Source: Podocnemis expansa (taxonomy: Eukaryota > Chordata > Testudines > Podocnemididae). From it: DNA of 64,000 bases. A program made the position numbers and the translations under genes. Each line of letters begins with the position of its first letter. Positions within the stretch are counted from its first letter, which is position 1. The notes under the pieces are model-generated. The model had not been told where the DNA came from, did no database searches, and saw only the letters and a list, made by a program, of their open reading frames with translations. The stretch is taken from the NCBI GenBank assembly GCA_007922195.1, contig ML681981.1, forward strand, positions 10,295,369 to 10,359,368, in the 5' to 3' direction. Shown in pieces: positions 45,578 to 56,890 of the stretch.

Positions 45578-45935
45578 TGAGCATAGAGTCATAAAAACTG
45601 GAAGGGACTGTGAGAGGCTATCAAGCACAGTCCCCTGCCCCCATGGCAGGATCGAGTAACATCTAAAACCCACCCTGACAGATTTTCATTTAACCTATTC
45701 TTCTTCCAGTGATGGAGATTCCACAACCTGCCTAATAGAAATGAGGAATCCCAAATCATTGATCATTCTAAACTGCCAATTTTCCCCTTGTGCAACACCC
45801 AGGATTTGTTTCTACGTTCAATCTAGAATCATAGAAACTGGAAGGGACCATGAGAGGTCGAGTCCAGTCCCCTGGACTCATGGCAGGACCAAGTACTCGC
45901 TTAAAACATCCCTGACAGGTGCTTGTCTGCTATGT
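45578..45935 (-). repeat. two adjacent CR1 3'-end fragments
   Basis: Two successive copies of the same CR1 end occur, at 45578-45800 (cataaaaactggaagggact, cccccatggcaggatcgag, ttccacaacctgcctaat) and 45825-45935 (atcatagaaactggaaggga, tcatggcaggaccaagtac), in the same orientation. The second looks like a later insertion or a tandem truncated copy. Confidence 0.75.
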
Positions 45936-46309
45936 GGTTGATTTCTTGTGACATTTGTTTGATTTAAATAAGGACAGGTGACTAGATGGGCTCTCCTATT
46001 AGTTCCAAAAGCCTTTTGGAAAAACGAAAAACATCCGTAGATGGCGATATATACTTAAATAGCACCATTAAGGGTACGAAACATAAGAGGGGCGTTGAGT
46101 TATCCCAAATTCAAATACTACAAACCCAGGAAACTGACAGTAAAAGTTATATTTTAAAAAATGCTGCGCTAAGGCACTCAAACATTAACTCTGCCCTTTA
46201 GTGATGCCATGTGATAATCATATGTCTATTATAACCAAATAAAGAATTCATTTTCAAAGGCATATAGGAGTTGTAAAAATATTTTCCCCTCCTCTCACAG
46301 TGTTGTTAC

Positions 46310-46370
46310 AAAACAGACAAGGAGTCCTGTGGTACTTTTAATGGCTAACAATTTTTTTTATCATATTATT
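46310..46370 (-). repeat. Penelope-like element head stub
   Basis: Reads aaaacagacaaggagtcctg, tggtacttttaatggctaac and aatttttttatcat. It is a diverged head unit without the rest. Confidence 0.6.
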
Positions 46371-48055
46371 ACAAGGCAGAGTAAAGGTCTTAAAGATGTG
46401 TTCATTGTATGTTTCCAGATCTAAGCTTTGTATACATTCAAATAGTTAAACTCCTCATCTTGTCTTTTAGGAAGCAGGTATGTTCTTACCATGTTAGCTA
46501 ACAAGTCCTAATGCAGACAAGTTAGTCTGTAGAGTTTCATATTTGCAGATCTAGATAAACATTAGGTGAAAGCCAAATTAAAACAAAATATACTCTGAGA
46601 CTGACCTGGCAGAGACATTTCTTAAATTAAATGTTAAAAAAATTTCTCTCTTTGGTCATTATGTGTGATTTCTCCATTTAAAAAAAAACCTGGGTTTTCT
46701 AAAGTATCTTTTGTGTTTAGCAGCTAAATTATCTTCATATATTGAGTCCTTACTCCCAGTTTTCAGCTCTTTTCAAAAGCAGTAAATTCTGGAGGAGACT
46801 GAAATGCATGGCACATAATTGCAATCAGTGTTCTGCAGAATGGGAAATTCTGGGGTAATTAACCAATGGCTAAATAATTATTAGGTGAAAGCAAAAGCTC
46901 AAATCTCTTTTAAAAATGTGGATTTTATGTTAAAAGTATTTTGGGGAAAGAAAACAATACTTGCTTTCTCTCCTAATACACGATTCTTCCACCACAAGTT
47001 ATCAGTATGCCTACATTTGCACTTTAAGTTGTGTTTTCACATGTTATTAGTTAACCATAAATTCAGCTATAGCCAGGATCTTGAAAGGCTTTAGCTTACT
47101 GCTAAACACAATTGGGGTAACTACCTCTGTAGGGCCTACATTAGAATTTGCAAACTTCACAACTAAGGCAAAGACATTAAAAAGTGTAGAGTGATTTTTG
47201 CATTTCTGAACTGTAGCTATCTTCTAAAAATCAGACCCTTTTATGGTGATGGTTCAGCATCTTTTGAAAAGTGGGTCTCATTGTGTGTGTGTATGTGTGT
47301 AATAAAATGGTAGTTATGCCCATCCAGTGGGAGGTGAAATAGAACTTCTCAGCAGAATGGCAGAGATTCAGTATTTTGTATTTCTTCTTTACTGGACTCC
47401 TTCAGGGACACCTTCAAGCTCCCCACTCTTTCTTTGATTTGTGGATTAAAATGTTGTTTTGAGTTGGAGATGGAATAGAATGAAAACAACATTTGAACTA
47501 GGGCAAGAGCTCTAGTTCAGGCTGCATATCTGGATTTGGAGGCAAGCCCTTCGCATTTAGTAAATAAACAAGAATAGACCTAAACAGAGAAGCTACCATA
47601 CTTGGCAGTCTAATGTTCTCTAATTTAGATCTGTGATTTCACCAGGTGTGTTAAGGTTCTTTTTCTTTCTTCAGAAACCTTCAAAGAAAACCTTTGTGAA
47701 TGAACTATGGTGAGCTACAGTCCCCCATAAGAATGGAAGAGAAAAGTTAATAATGAAGACTTTGCTACAAACCCCCCCCCTCAGTCCTGGTAAGCAGTAT
47801 GGAATTCTGCCAATCAAATGAAAAGAGAGGATGGGGTAGCTTTTTCTTGTTCCTTTTCCTCAACATTTGCCAGGCTTCACCACTTTAATAAAGCACATGG
47901 AGAATGTTACAATGATGAGGAGGAGTTTGTGTGGAAGGAGGAGCATGGGCAGCAGTCGACAACAGGAAGGACGAGTGAGGGCAACAGTACATTTAACAAT
48001 AAATGTTCAATCTTGCATCCAGCCTGGGAGATGCAGAATACCCAAAAGCTGCTCT
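46371..48055. other. non-coding stretch, nothing recognised
   Basis: AT-rich, with a short GT-rich run at about 47283-47303. The open frame at 47818-48117 has no domain and runs into the adjacent repeat. Confidence 0.5.
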
Positions 48056-48056
48056 G

Positions 48057-48297
48057 CAAAACAAACAATGGGTCCTTTGGCACTTATAAAGACAAACCAA
48101 ATTTATTTATTGCATGAGCTTTCATGGGAGAAAATCTCACTTGGTCAGGTGCTGTGAGTTCCCCCATCTAGATAGTGTCTGACAAACTTTTCTGCCACAA
48201 AAGTTTGGGATAAATAAATTTGTTAATCTTTTAAGAGTGCCACAGGACTCCTTATTTCTTTTGCTGAACTAGATTAACACAGCTACCCGTTAGAACC
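48057..48297 (+). repeat. Penelope-like element, inverted-unit copy
   Basis: Head (aaaacaaacaatgggtcctt, atttatttattgcatgagct, ttcatgggagaaaatctcac), about 50 bp of spacer, an inverted unit (gggataaataaatttgttaa, gtgccacaggactcctta), then the tail gctgaactagattaacacag and ctacccgtta. Diverged compared with other copies. Confidence 0.7.
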
Positions 48298-48681
48298 TGC
48301 TCAATATCACTCAGAGGACTGGGATCACAGAAGAATAAATGACCCAAGGGAACTTCAGTGTGAATTAAATTATTTCCCCTGGAATACCATTAGGTGCATT
48401 CTGGAGACAATTCAGTTCTTACTGACATTCCCAATGACATCCTTCTACTTCATTTTGTAGATGTGCTCCATCGAACCGATACTCAGTAACTTCACAGCAC
48501 CATGACATCTCTTAGGCTAAACTAGCTATAGAGTCTCATATTTACTTATAATGATCATGGTTGTGTTGTCTGTTTCTTCCATGGAATAAATCTTAAGGCA
48601 CACTCATTTGAGTTTTGTCTGAAATCTTCTAATGATATGATTGTGGGGTCACTTAATTTCTCTTAAGAGAAGAAACTCATA

Positions 48682-49572
48682 GGGTGTTTCTGCACTTACA
48701 GCTGAATTCAAATTGATTGTCATCAGTTTGAATTCAATTAAGTGCATGGATGTGCCTGCTTTCATCAGTTCGAACAGAGGACCTCCTCAGTTTGAATTGA
48801 TGAAAGCTGACTTTGAATTAGTCAAACCTTGTTTGACATCAAAGTCAGGGTCAATTTGAATTCAGTAGATTGAATTGACCCAGTGTGGCCATGTCAATTA
48901 GAACTCGCTGTGGGGCTGACCACGGGGGTGGAGAAAGCACCCCGGTGCGTGACTCGTGCAGGGCTGGTTGCGCGGGGGAAAGCAATCCCCCTGCGCTGCT
49001 TCTCCCCTGGCAGCCATGCACCAGCCGCATGCGGGGGTGCTTTCTGCCCCCACGGCCAGCCCTGCAGGATCCACCGGTGGGGGTATGCTCCCCCTCACCC
49101 CCCGCAGGTAGCAGGAATGGAGCTGTGCCACCAGCAGGGCTCCAGCTCCCGCTGGCAGGCAAGGGCTCCAGCCCTGGGGGGCAGGGGTAATCCTTTCCTA
49201 GCAGGGGCAGCCCTTCTGGGAAGGAGCAGGGGGAATCCTCTCCCCCCACCTCCACAGGGGAAACATCCCCTGCCAGGCTCCAGCACTCTGAGCCTGGCAT
49301 GGGGTAAAACATCCCTTCCTCAGCTCTAGCGGCACGGCAGCTGGAGCTGGGCAGGGGATGCTTTTCCCTGTGCCAGGCTCAGAGTGGTGGAGCCTGGCAA
49401 GGGATTGGCTGTGGCAGTGGCCGTTTTTCAAATTGGCCCTCCAATTCAAATTGGCAAGTCCAGTCCATGGACGTGCCAATTCAAATTGGATTTTCTTGTT
49501 TAGCCATGTCAATTCGAATTGACTAATTCAAATTCAGTAATTTGAACTGACATGGTCAGTGTAGACATAGCC
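48682..49572. mobile_element. Harbinger-like composite element with GC-rich core
   Basis: Left end gggtgtttctgcactta, right end cagtgtagacatagcc, with ATA on both sides (48679-48681, 49573-49575). The arms are AT-rich with repeated aattcaaattga blocks, while the 500-bp core (about 48905-49430) is GC-rich and unrelated in composition. No transposase. The design matches the repeats at 23480 and 58034. Confidence 0.65.
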
Positions 49573-49585
49573 ATAGAGTTTAAGG

Positions 49586-49756
49586 CAGGGGGTCTCAAAC
49601 TCATATGACCACAAAGGCCGCATGAAGACTAATACATTAGCCTGAGGGCCACACCACTGAAACCTTTTCATACAATGATATTGCAAATATTGGTGGTGAT
49701 AGAGTCCTTGCCGGCTGCAGGAAATAGCTTTAGAGGCCGCGTGTTTGAGACCCCTC
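49586..49756. mobile_element. hAT-type MITE
   Basis: Ends are cagggggtctcaaactcat and gtgtttgagacccctc. The flanks are gtttaagg (49578-49585) and ctttaagg (49757-49764), matching at 7 of 8 bases. It inserted just outside the composite element ending at 49572. Confidence 0.75.
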
Positions 49757-49764
49757 CTTTAAGG

Positions 49765-49880
49765 ACAAAATGGACCATAATGATCAACTCATCTGACCTC
49801 TTACACATTGGAAGCCACAGAACCTCATCTATCTACTTCTGTAAAAGACCTATAATCTCTGCTGTTTTGTTTGCTGCATG
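49765..49880 (-). repeat. CR1 LINE fragment
   Basis: Reads aaaatggaccataatgatca, ctcatctgacctcttacaca and gccacagaacctcatct, a diverged CR1 3' segment. Confidence 0.55.
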
Positions 49881-49889
49881 ATAACATGC

Positions 49890-51450
49890 AAGAATACAAC
49901 ACATGAGTGTCCATGATGTTGCTGAGAACAGATAGAAATGGATGGTCACAGAGATGAAATCCTGGCTCTTCTGAAATCACAGATAAGATTCTCATTGCCT
50001 TCCAAAGACCAGATTTTCATTCCAGGTTTTCATATTAATTCATTAAGATATTTGAATTGTCTTCACAACTTTGTCCTTTAGGCATTTCTTATTCTCATGG
50101 CTAAGCAGGGGTGGGTGGAGTTTGCTGCTTTCTGTCTGAGGGGCCCCAGCCAATACTATTGCGTAAGTGCTTGGATGCCTCAACAGATATGTCTCTCTTA
50201 CATGGGATTCTATGAGATTTATTCTCCCATGGGCCCTGGAGAGTTGCATTGCAGTGCCAGCTGCCAGGCCAGAGTGGACTAGGCCATGGCCCCAGGTGGA
50301 GCAAGCAGGGTGTATCCTGCCCACCCCTGGGAGCAGACTAGCTAGCTCAGGGGCCTGGTGAGAGCGTCTGCCTACAGGGCCCAGCCCCACCCTGCCCCCT
50401 TCCTGCAGCGGCGGCAGGGCTGGAGGGGGGCTGCCAAATTATTGGAAGAGTTTTAGGTGTTGGAGCCCAGGGCCCCCCTTTCGGCTGGGGCCCAGGGCTT
50501 ATGCCTGTAAAGCCCCTCTGATAATCCAGACCTAACTATGTAACAGGAAAGAGGAGCAGTGCTTCCATCCAACTTCTTTCCCTACTGTAACTATTCTGGC
50601 TCATCATCCAATCCAGCTCTGTGGAAGAGAGGAAAAACTCACATCTTAAATATGTCACTATTTTTGTCCAAAGTCAAGTATCAGAATTTTGGCTGGAAAT
50701 TGGCTTTTCTAAACCAAATTTTAGTGCAGTCCTTATTAGTGATGGAAAGATGTTACTATCTGATTGCTCTTCAGACCTTCAGTCTGAAATAATTTGGTGG
50801 ACACTGCCATAATAAGCATTAACTGACACTTTCGTTAGCAGTCTCAACAGACACAGAGAAATGAATGATTATAGAGTCTAAATGAACCTTCTCACCTCTA
50901 GAGGTGGGCATTGCAGGGCAGAGCTGAGGCTCAGTGTGGTGGCACATAAGGGCAACTAAACTTGTTGCTCCATGCCCGGTACTTGTTCTGTAGCTAGACA
51001 GAACCATGAACTTCTGAGGACTGTTGATTCTATGCTTTTCCAGAGCATTTTTACAGACTTTTTTTTGCCTTGCCTCTTAGTACATAATCTTAAAGGTCTA
51101 TCAGCTGCAGAGCACTAGATCCTTTCTCTTTCAGACTTGCTAATATCTGTTATTTGTGAATTATTCACAAATACTCAAGCTTTTCATGAGCAACCAATTA
51201 CTCCTGGTTATTGCTGCATTTTTTTTGTCCTTTATGACCGAGGGAGACTGAATAAGAAGAAAACTTAACTATGATGATGAGGGCTTTTTAGTTCTCATAG
51301 TTATTTTTAAAACTGATTGTAGCTGAGGATTATAATTTTAGTGTCTGTCTAATTGCTGGATTCTGCATCCTGGGAAACAATTATTTATAACTGTTGGAAT
51401 ATCAGTGTTTAAAGGGTTTGTGTGATTCATTGTGTGTCAAAAGGAGAAGT
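49890..51450. other. non-coding stretch, nothing firm
   Basis: A GC-richer segment at about 50100-50510 carries short overlapping open frames on both strands and may be an unidentified repeat. The rest is AT-rich without recognised content. Confidence 0.45.
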
Positions 51451-51459
51451 TTTGTAATG

Positions 51460-51667
51460 CAATGGTTCCCAACGTTTTCTTTGCCCTGGCACACCCTGAT
51501 ACCTTTAATTATGTTGAGGCACACCACCATATAGTCTCCAGTGAATCCATGCATATTCATGAGCCAATCCAGAACTCTTCAAGTTGTTTCTCAAAAAATT
51601 CTGCAGCACACCTGCTCAGACCTGAGGGCACATCCGTGTGCTATGGCACACTGGTTGGGAAAAGCTA
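51460..51667. mobile_element. hAT-type MITE
   Basis: Starts caatggttcccaacgtttt and ends ctggttgggaaaagcta. It has a perfect 8-bp duplication ttgtaatg (51452-51459, 51668-51675). The interior repeats ggcacac phrases, as in several Charlie-like MITEs. Confidence 0.85.
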
Positions 51668-51675
51668 TTGTAATG

Positions 51676-54545
51676 TTGTAGTGAGGAGTTTAGTCAAGGT
51701 ATGGATTTTGGAACCTGACACTTAGCTCTTGTCTTATTTTCAGTTAGCCAAGATGTAGGAAACTTTTCCAGTCACATATCTTAAATGGTCTTGGAAAGCA
51801 AAATAATCTGAGACCCTGATGAAATACTGCCACTGAAGAGATCAAACTTCAGGCCTCTGATCATGTTCCAGCTGTAATAAAACTATGAGATACAGGAGTG
51901 GGGATTAGATACTAGGCTGGTATGCCGTCCAGTAGGTTTTGGGAGTGTGGGGAGGAAAATGGTAGCTGTTGGGCAGGAGAGAGAAAAGAGCATCTTCTGT
52001 TACTTACTAGTGATTCCTTCTGCCCAGATGGTGATCCTGTCTGGCCCCTGTATCCAGCTAGTGTTGTCAGAATCCAAACTGGAGAAGGTGTGAAACAACA
52101 ATAGAAAAAAGCATGTGGGGGAAATCTTTAAATATAAAACAAGTATATTATTACTAGAGATCTTAAAATTGCAAAGCAATCACAAACATGTGGAATCTAA
52201 TTTTCCTCAGTTGCTTCAGTTTTAACCCAGTGTAACTCTAACTTAGGTGCAAACTAGCATAATGTAATGGTGAATCAGACTCAAATCTCTCTTCAGTCTT
52301 TAAATATGCGTCCCCCTCTTTTTTTTTAATAAATTGTGATTGACACTAGACAAAAGATGAGTGAGAGGAGGAAAGTGGACTCGTGAGAGCCTGCACAGGA
52401 CTTGGCAAGACACAGACCTGGAAAACATTTGAATTCCATCTCATGTGCTCAGATTTCACACACTAGGGGCCTCTTCCAGCTTCTGTAACCTTCAATCAGC
52501 CTTCTTACTTCATAGCACTTTGACAGCTATTTTGTAGTAAAGTCACTGAACTGCTTTCTTCAGTTAGTTTTTCAGGCTAAATGTTGGCCTTTATGTTTGT
52601 TGATCCTGGATCAATGCTGGGAAATGTACAGACAGTATGCTTCCAGGTTCAGTGTACTATTAAATTGTGGGAAATTCTGTCAGTGTACAATGGACCTTAA
52701 AGTTCCATCGTTCTGAGCACTATCTTTCACTTCTTTCTCCTTTCCAGTTTGTGACATATTTTCAGATGGCATCTTGGAAACTGATAGTTTCAAATTAAGG
52801 ATTGCTACTATTTAAAAGTTGTTTGTTCCCAGATTTTCTGTGGTATAAGTGTGTTTAGCTCAGTAAAATACCAGACCTTACAATGAACTTTGCTGAGCCT
52901 AGCAAAATAATAATAATAATAATAATAATCATCATCATCATCATCATCATAAAATGTTTTTGCTGTGACTCAGAACTGAATTTAGGAAGTCACAGTCTTC
53001 CAAGTTGTCTAATCTTCAATTGCTGAATGTATTGTGTGCAACGTGTATAATTAATAATATTTAATTACCTGTGATGTGGACTTTACTATTCATTTCATCA
53101 TCTTTACTTAAGTGATGGTAGTGTTGATCTTGAATTTCTGCCCACAAACCAGTGTGGGCTGTGGATTTGCAAAACATGTTTGTGCCTTTATATATTTGCA
53201 AAGCAAATCCAGCATGCAGAACAGAGCATAAAATCTGCACATGTGTTTCCTCCTTGACAAATTCAGTAGTTGCTAATAGTCTCAAAAGCTCCATGGCCAT
53301 GTTGTGATTCCATTCATCTGGGGGATAGTAAAGTTGAATATTTAGAAACAGAGCCTCTTCAGGATTGCAGAATTTAGCAGGTTTGGACCAGTTTGAGGTA
53401 ATTTTTTCTCTGACAATAGAATTAGCTTAGTGCACAAAATTACCATAGTTTATATTTGATCTATAAAGTCATTTAAGTACCAGCTTAGCCTAATTGTTAG
53501 ATTTGTTCTAGCATTAATTGTCTTTAACACACACACACACACACACAATCCCCAACATATGAAATGGAGGAATTTGTTGCATTCATTAGGAAATGCACTG
53601 GTAATAGGGGTATAATTTGTTAATCCGACTATTCATCTGCTCATAAACCCACAAATTTTCAAGGATGCTTATTGTGTTAGGCCCTACTGGAGTGAAGTAG
53701 TGGTACCTATGTTAAGCACATTCTTAGTTGAAGAGCAATGTGGTTATTAACATGCTTAAAGTTAAGTTTGTGCACAAGATAGACACCTTGTTGGATTGGC
53801 ATTGGTCACAGGACTGGAAGGATGGATCTTTAAGGGAGCTGGGCTCAGTCTCCCTTGTGCCTTGTTAGGTCTTTTCCCAGAGATGGACTTTGAGATAGGC
53901 AAAACTGAGTCTGCTCAGCTTTTATGGGGACATTTCTAGAGAGCAGAAAGGGCTTTCTCTAGTAGAACCAATTGGGTGGGGGAAAGGCCTAGAGAGATGC
54001 CTAGAAGTGATCCAGGAACGTGAAGGGGAAGAGGATCAGAGTTGGGAATGCGTTTCTTTTCTTTACTATGTTATCCCTGTATTGGAACCCAGAATTAAAG
54101 AGGGCCTGCATTCCACTACAAGATTACTTGGGAAGGTGATGTGAAAGCCCCCCCCCCCCCCGGCATGAGGGACAGAAGAACTGTTGAGCTGGAGTTAGAG
54201 GTGAAGACTCAGTTGGATGTTTATGGATGTATGTTTGTCTGTGATGGACTTGTTAACTCTGGAAGGAGTGGCCTCTCCTGGTGTTGCTTGAGGTCTTTGT
54301 CACATCTACAGTGCTGCAAGTTACAGGACCATTTGAGGGATGGTGAGTAGACCATAGGAGGGAAACTGAGGCAGATGAATGTCTGAAAGCCAACAGAGAT
54401 AAGGTGATCTTATTGCAGCCTTTAGTGACATGGCAGTTTGTTATTATTTAGCAAGGTATTTAGGGCTACATTTTGAATGTGTTGGTGCTAGACATTTGTA
54501 TACAGGACTGTGAGCACAACTGTGTCTGTGCACACAAATGCATTA
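51676..54545. other. non-coding stretch with simple repeats
   Basis: Contains an AAT/ATC trinucleotide array (about 52905-52950), a CA dinucleotide array (about 53526-53547) and a C14 run at 54148-54161. No exon was recognised. Confidence 0.6.
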
Positions 54546-54549
54546 AATT

Positions 54550-54890
54550 AGTAAATTTTAAGACCAGATCGGACCACGATGATCATCTAGGTCAGACTTC
54601 CTTCATAAAATAGACCACAGAATCTCACCACTAATTTCTTCATTAAACCTGTAATGTCTCACTTAGAACGTGTCTTTTTAGAAAGCTATCTAGTCACACT
54701 TAAAAGACTTTAAATGGGAAAACCCACAACACCCCAGGGTAAGTTGTTGTAACGGCTAATTGCCATATTTGAAAATGTGTGCCTTTTATTTTTAGTCTGA
54801 ATTAGTCTATCTTCAGTTTCCACTTCCAATAATGTTCCAGAAACTTCTCCAGCCTACAACCTGTTCTCATATTCGGTCCTCTGCTTGGGT
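54550..54890 (-). repeat. CR1 LINE 3' region
   Basis: Reads agaccagatcggaccacgat, gatcatctaggtcagactt and acagaatctcaccacta, then a diverged CR1 3' UTR to about 54880. Confidence 0.65.
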
Positions 54891-55030
54891 GAGTTCATCA
54901 CTTCATCAGTTAGTGAAGAGGGAAAGGGGGAAATGATGGAATTTATCTGTGAAAAAAGCAGAGGAGGTCAGCCTGCATTCCCTTGAACTTTGTATTCTGC
55001 AAATTCCACGCACGTATATGGAGCCAGGTT

Positions 55031-55155
55031 AGGGTGACCAGATGTTCCGATTTTATTGGGACAGTCCTGATATTTGGGGCTTTTTCTTATATAGGCACCT
55101 ATAACTCCCCAACCTCTGACCCAATTTTTTGCATTTGCTCTCTAGTTACCCAAAG
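55031..55155. repeat. short MITE with GGTGACCAGATG-type ends
   Basis: agggtgaccagatgttccg, ttattgggacagtcctg and ttttcttataggc-like text (ttttcttatataggcacct) ending in tctctagttaccc. It is a common reptilian short repeat with imperfect inverted ends. Its ends resemble those of the repeat at 578-853. Confidence 0.65.
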
Positions 55156-55186
55156 CTATATACATGTTAGCCACACAAATAGAAAT

Positions 55187-55444
55187 AAAAAAAGCAAGGA
55201 GTCTTGTGGCACTTGAAGACTAACAGATTTATTTATTGCATGAGCTTTCACGGGAGAATATCCCACTTCGTCTGTTTGAAGAGGGAGAACTTAAGTGTCT
55301 GAGAGAATATCCCACTTTGTCAGACGAAGTGGGATATTCTCCCACGAAAGGTCATGCGATAAATAAATCTGTTAGTCTTCAAGTGCCACAAGACTCCTTG
55401 CTTTTTTTGCTTTACTAGACTAACACAGCTGCTCCTTTGAAATG
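55187..55444 (+). repeat. Penelope-like element, inverted-unit copy with 9-bp target duplication
   Basis: Head (aaaagcaaggagtcttgtgg, gcatgagctttcacgggaga), about 70 bp of spacer, then an inverted unit (cagacgaagtgggatattct, cccacgaaaggtcatgcgat) and the tail actagactaacacagctgct. It is flanked by a perfect aatagaaat (55178-55186, 55445-55453). The two arms are very similar, so the copy would fold into a long hairpin. Confidence 0.85.
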
Positions 55445-56029
55445 AATAGAAATGTGTTTTGAAGCTTATGATGTAACCATATTATATCAACACTAGATGG
55501 CAGTGTTAGCTAAGTAAAATGGAAAATATAATGAAAAATGAAAAATATTAATTTAATACTGTCTATTATTTCTGGGGGCTTTATATTCTGTATATTATCT
55601 TTTTAGTATAAGACCTAGAGAGAAACTTGAGCCACAGAAATCTAGAGTGTTCAGATCCAGGGGTAATGCTCAGGCCTGTCTTTTGCTGTAAGCAGTGGCT
55701 ACATATTTTAATGTTAATACTCTTCTACTAAGGCAAGAAAAATTTTAGTTTTATGTGACTGTATAAGGAGCCTAAGAGAGAGTATTTCAGGTAGACAGGG
55801 AGTACAGGTTAACTTGATCCTGCTATGCAAGGTCAACGCGGGGAGTCCACAATTCAATATACTATTTGCATGCTGGGGATCATGCCTAAATTTACCTTTT
55901 CATGTGCCTTTTCTCTGCCCATGCTCCAGCCCTCTTCTTACCTTGAGACTTGTCTTGAGACTTCTATTTCTGTCTCTGCTTAGATCAGGTAGCAGAGTAG
56001 CTCCCAACCATTCCTCTGAGAAGTGAGAA

Positions 56030-56110
56030 AGTATTATCCCTATTTACAGATAGGACACTGAGGCACAGAGGAGATTGTTTTGCCCAAGTTCTCTCCAGAA
56101 TTTTGCAGCA
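56030..56110 (-). repeat. MIR-like SINE remnant
   Basis: Reads tccctatttacagatagg, acactgaggcacagaggag and ttgcccaagttc, the complement of the conserved central part of MIR/CORE-SINEs. An ancient remnant shared among amniotes. Confidence 0.65.
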
Positions 56111-56433
56111 GAGCTTAAAAGTAAGCTGAGATCTTCAAAGTCTTATTCAGTGCCTTCATGACGAGATGGACCATTAGTATTCCACATTAGTAGAAAATAA
56201 ACACTAGTGGTTGTTTTCAAGGGAAAGGGGGGTAGTGGATGAGTGAAAGGGCTATAAGAATGAAGTTAACCTCTTCAAAATCATCCAGTGCAATGGAAGG
56301 AGGAATATTGTGAAGACTGATGTTTGGTTTGTTGTTTAGTCAGAAGTCCATTCTGTCCTTGCTTAATAAGGCATAAGAAATTAACAGTTTCCCCCAACCT
56401 CCAGAATAAGCTTTGAGATTCTTCCAGCGAGAT

Positions 56434-56880
56434 AAGCAAGACGTCCTGTGGCAGTTTTAAAGACTAACAAATATATTTATTGCATGAGCTTTTGTGAGAG
56501 AAAAATCCCACTTGGAATTCATATGCATATTTGACACCACGTTAGGGTTAAATGGAGACTATGTTCTCCCCCCCCCCCATTACAATAGGTAATTTTTCTT
56601 TCCTTTTTCACTCACCTCCTTCTGAAGTGCTGTTCTCTACTGTTTGAATCTAAACAACTGCATTGATTTGCTGTGTCTGACCTGATCCTATGACTTTCAC
56701 TTCCCTGCATTTATCTTCCTCCCACTCTGTAAATTCTCAATCTGCAAGCATCTGATGAAGTGGGATTTTCTCCAATGAAAGCTCATGTGATAAAGAAACT
56801 CGTTAGTCTTTAAAAGTGCCACTAGACTCCTTGTTTATTTTGCTGAACTAAACTATCATGGCTACCCCTTTTGGAACTGT
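56434..56880 (+). repeat. Penelope-like element, longest terminal/3' copy
   Basis: The most complete copy of the non-coding part. It has a head (agcaagacgtcctgtggcag, tgcatgagcttttgtgagag), the coding-junction motif (ggaattcatatgcatatttg), the 3' region (cattacaataggtaatttt, gcattgatttgctgtgtctg), then catctgatgaagtgggattt, atgaaagctcatgtgataa and the tail gctgaactaaactatcatgg, ctaccccttttggaa. The flanks are ccagcgagat and ccagagagat (56424-56433, 56881-56890), matching at 9 of 10 bases. Used here as the reference for the family. Confidence 0.85.
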
Positions 56881-56890
56881 CCAGAGAGAT

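Noticed and set aside
46000..46017. 17-bp palindrome tccaaaagccttttgga
   Set aside because: Short, isolated and expected by chance in tens of kilobases of AT-rich DNA.
47818..48117. 99-codon frame upstream of a repeat
   Set aside because: No domain, no splice context, and its 3' part is Penelope-like repeat.
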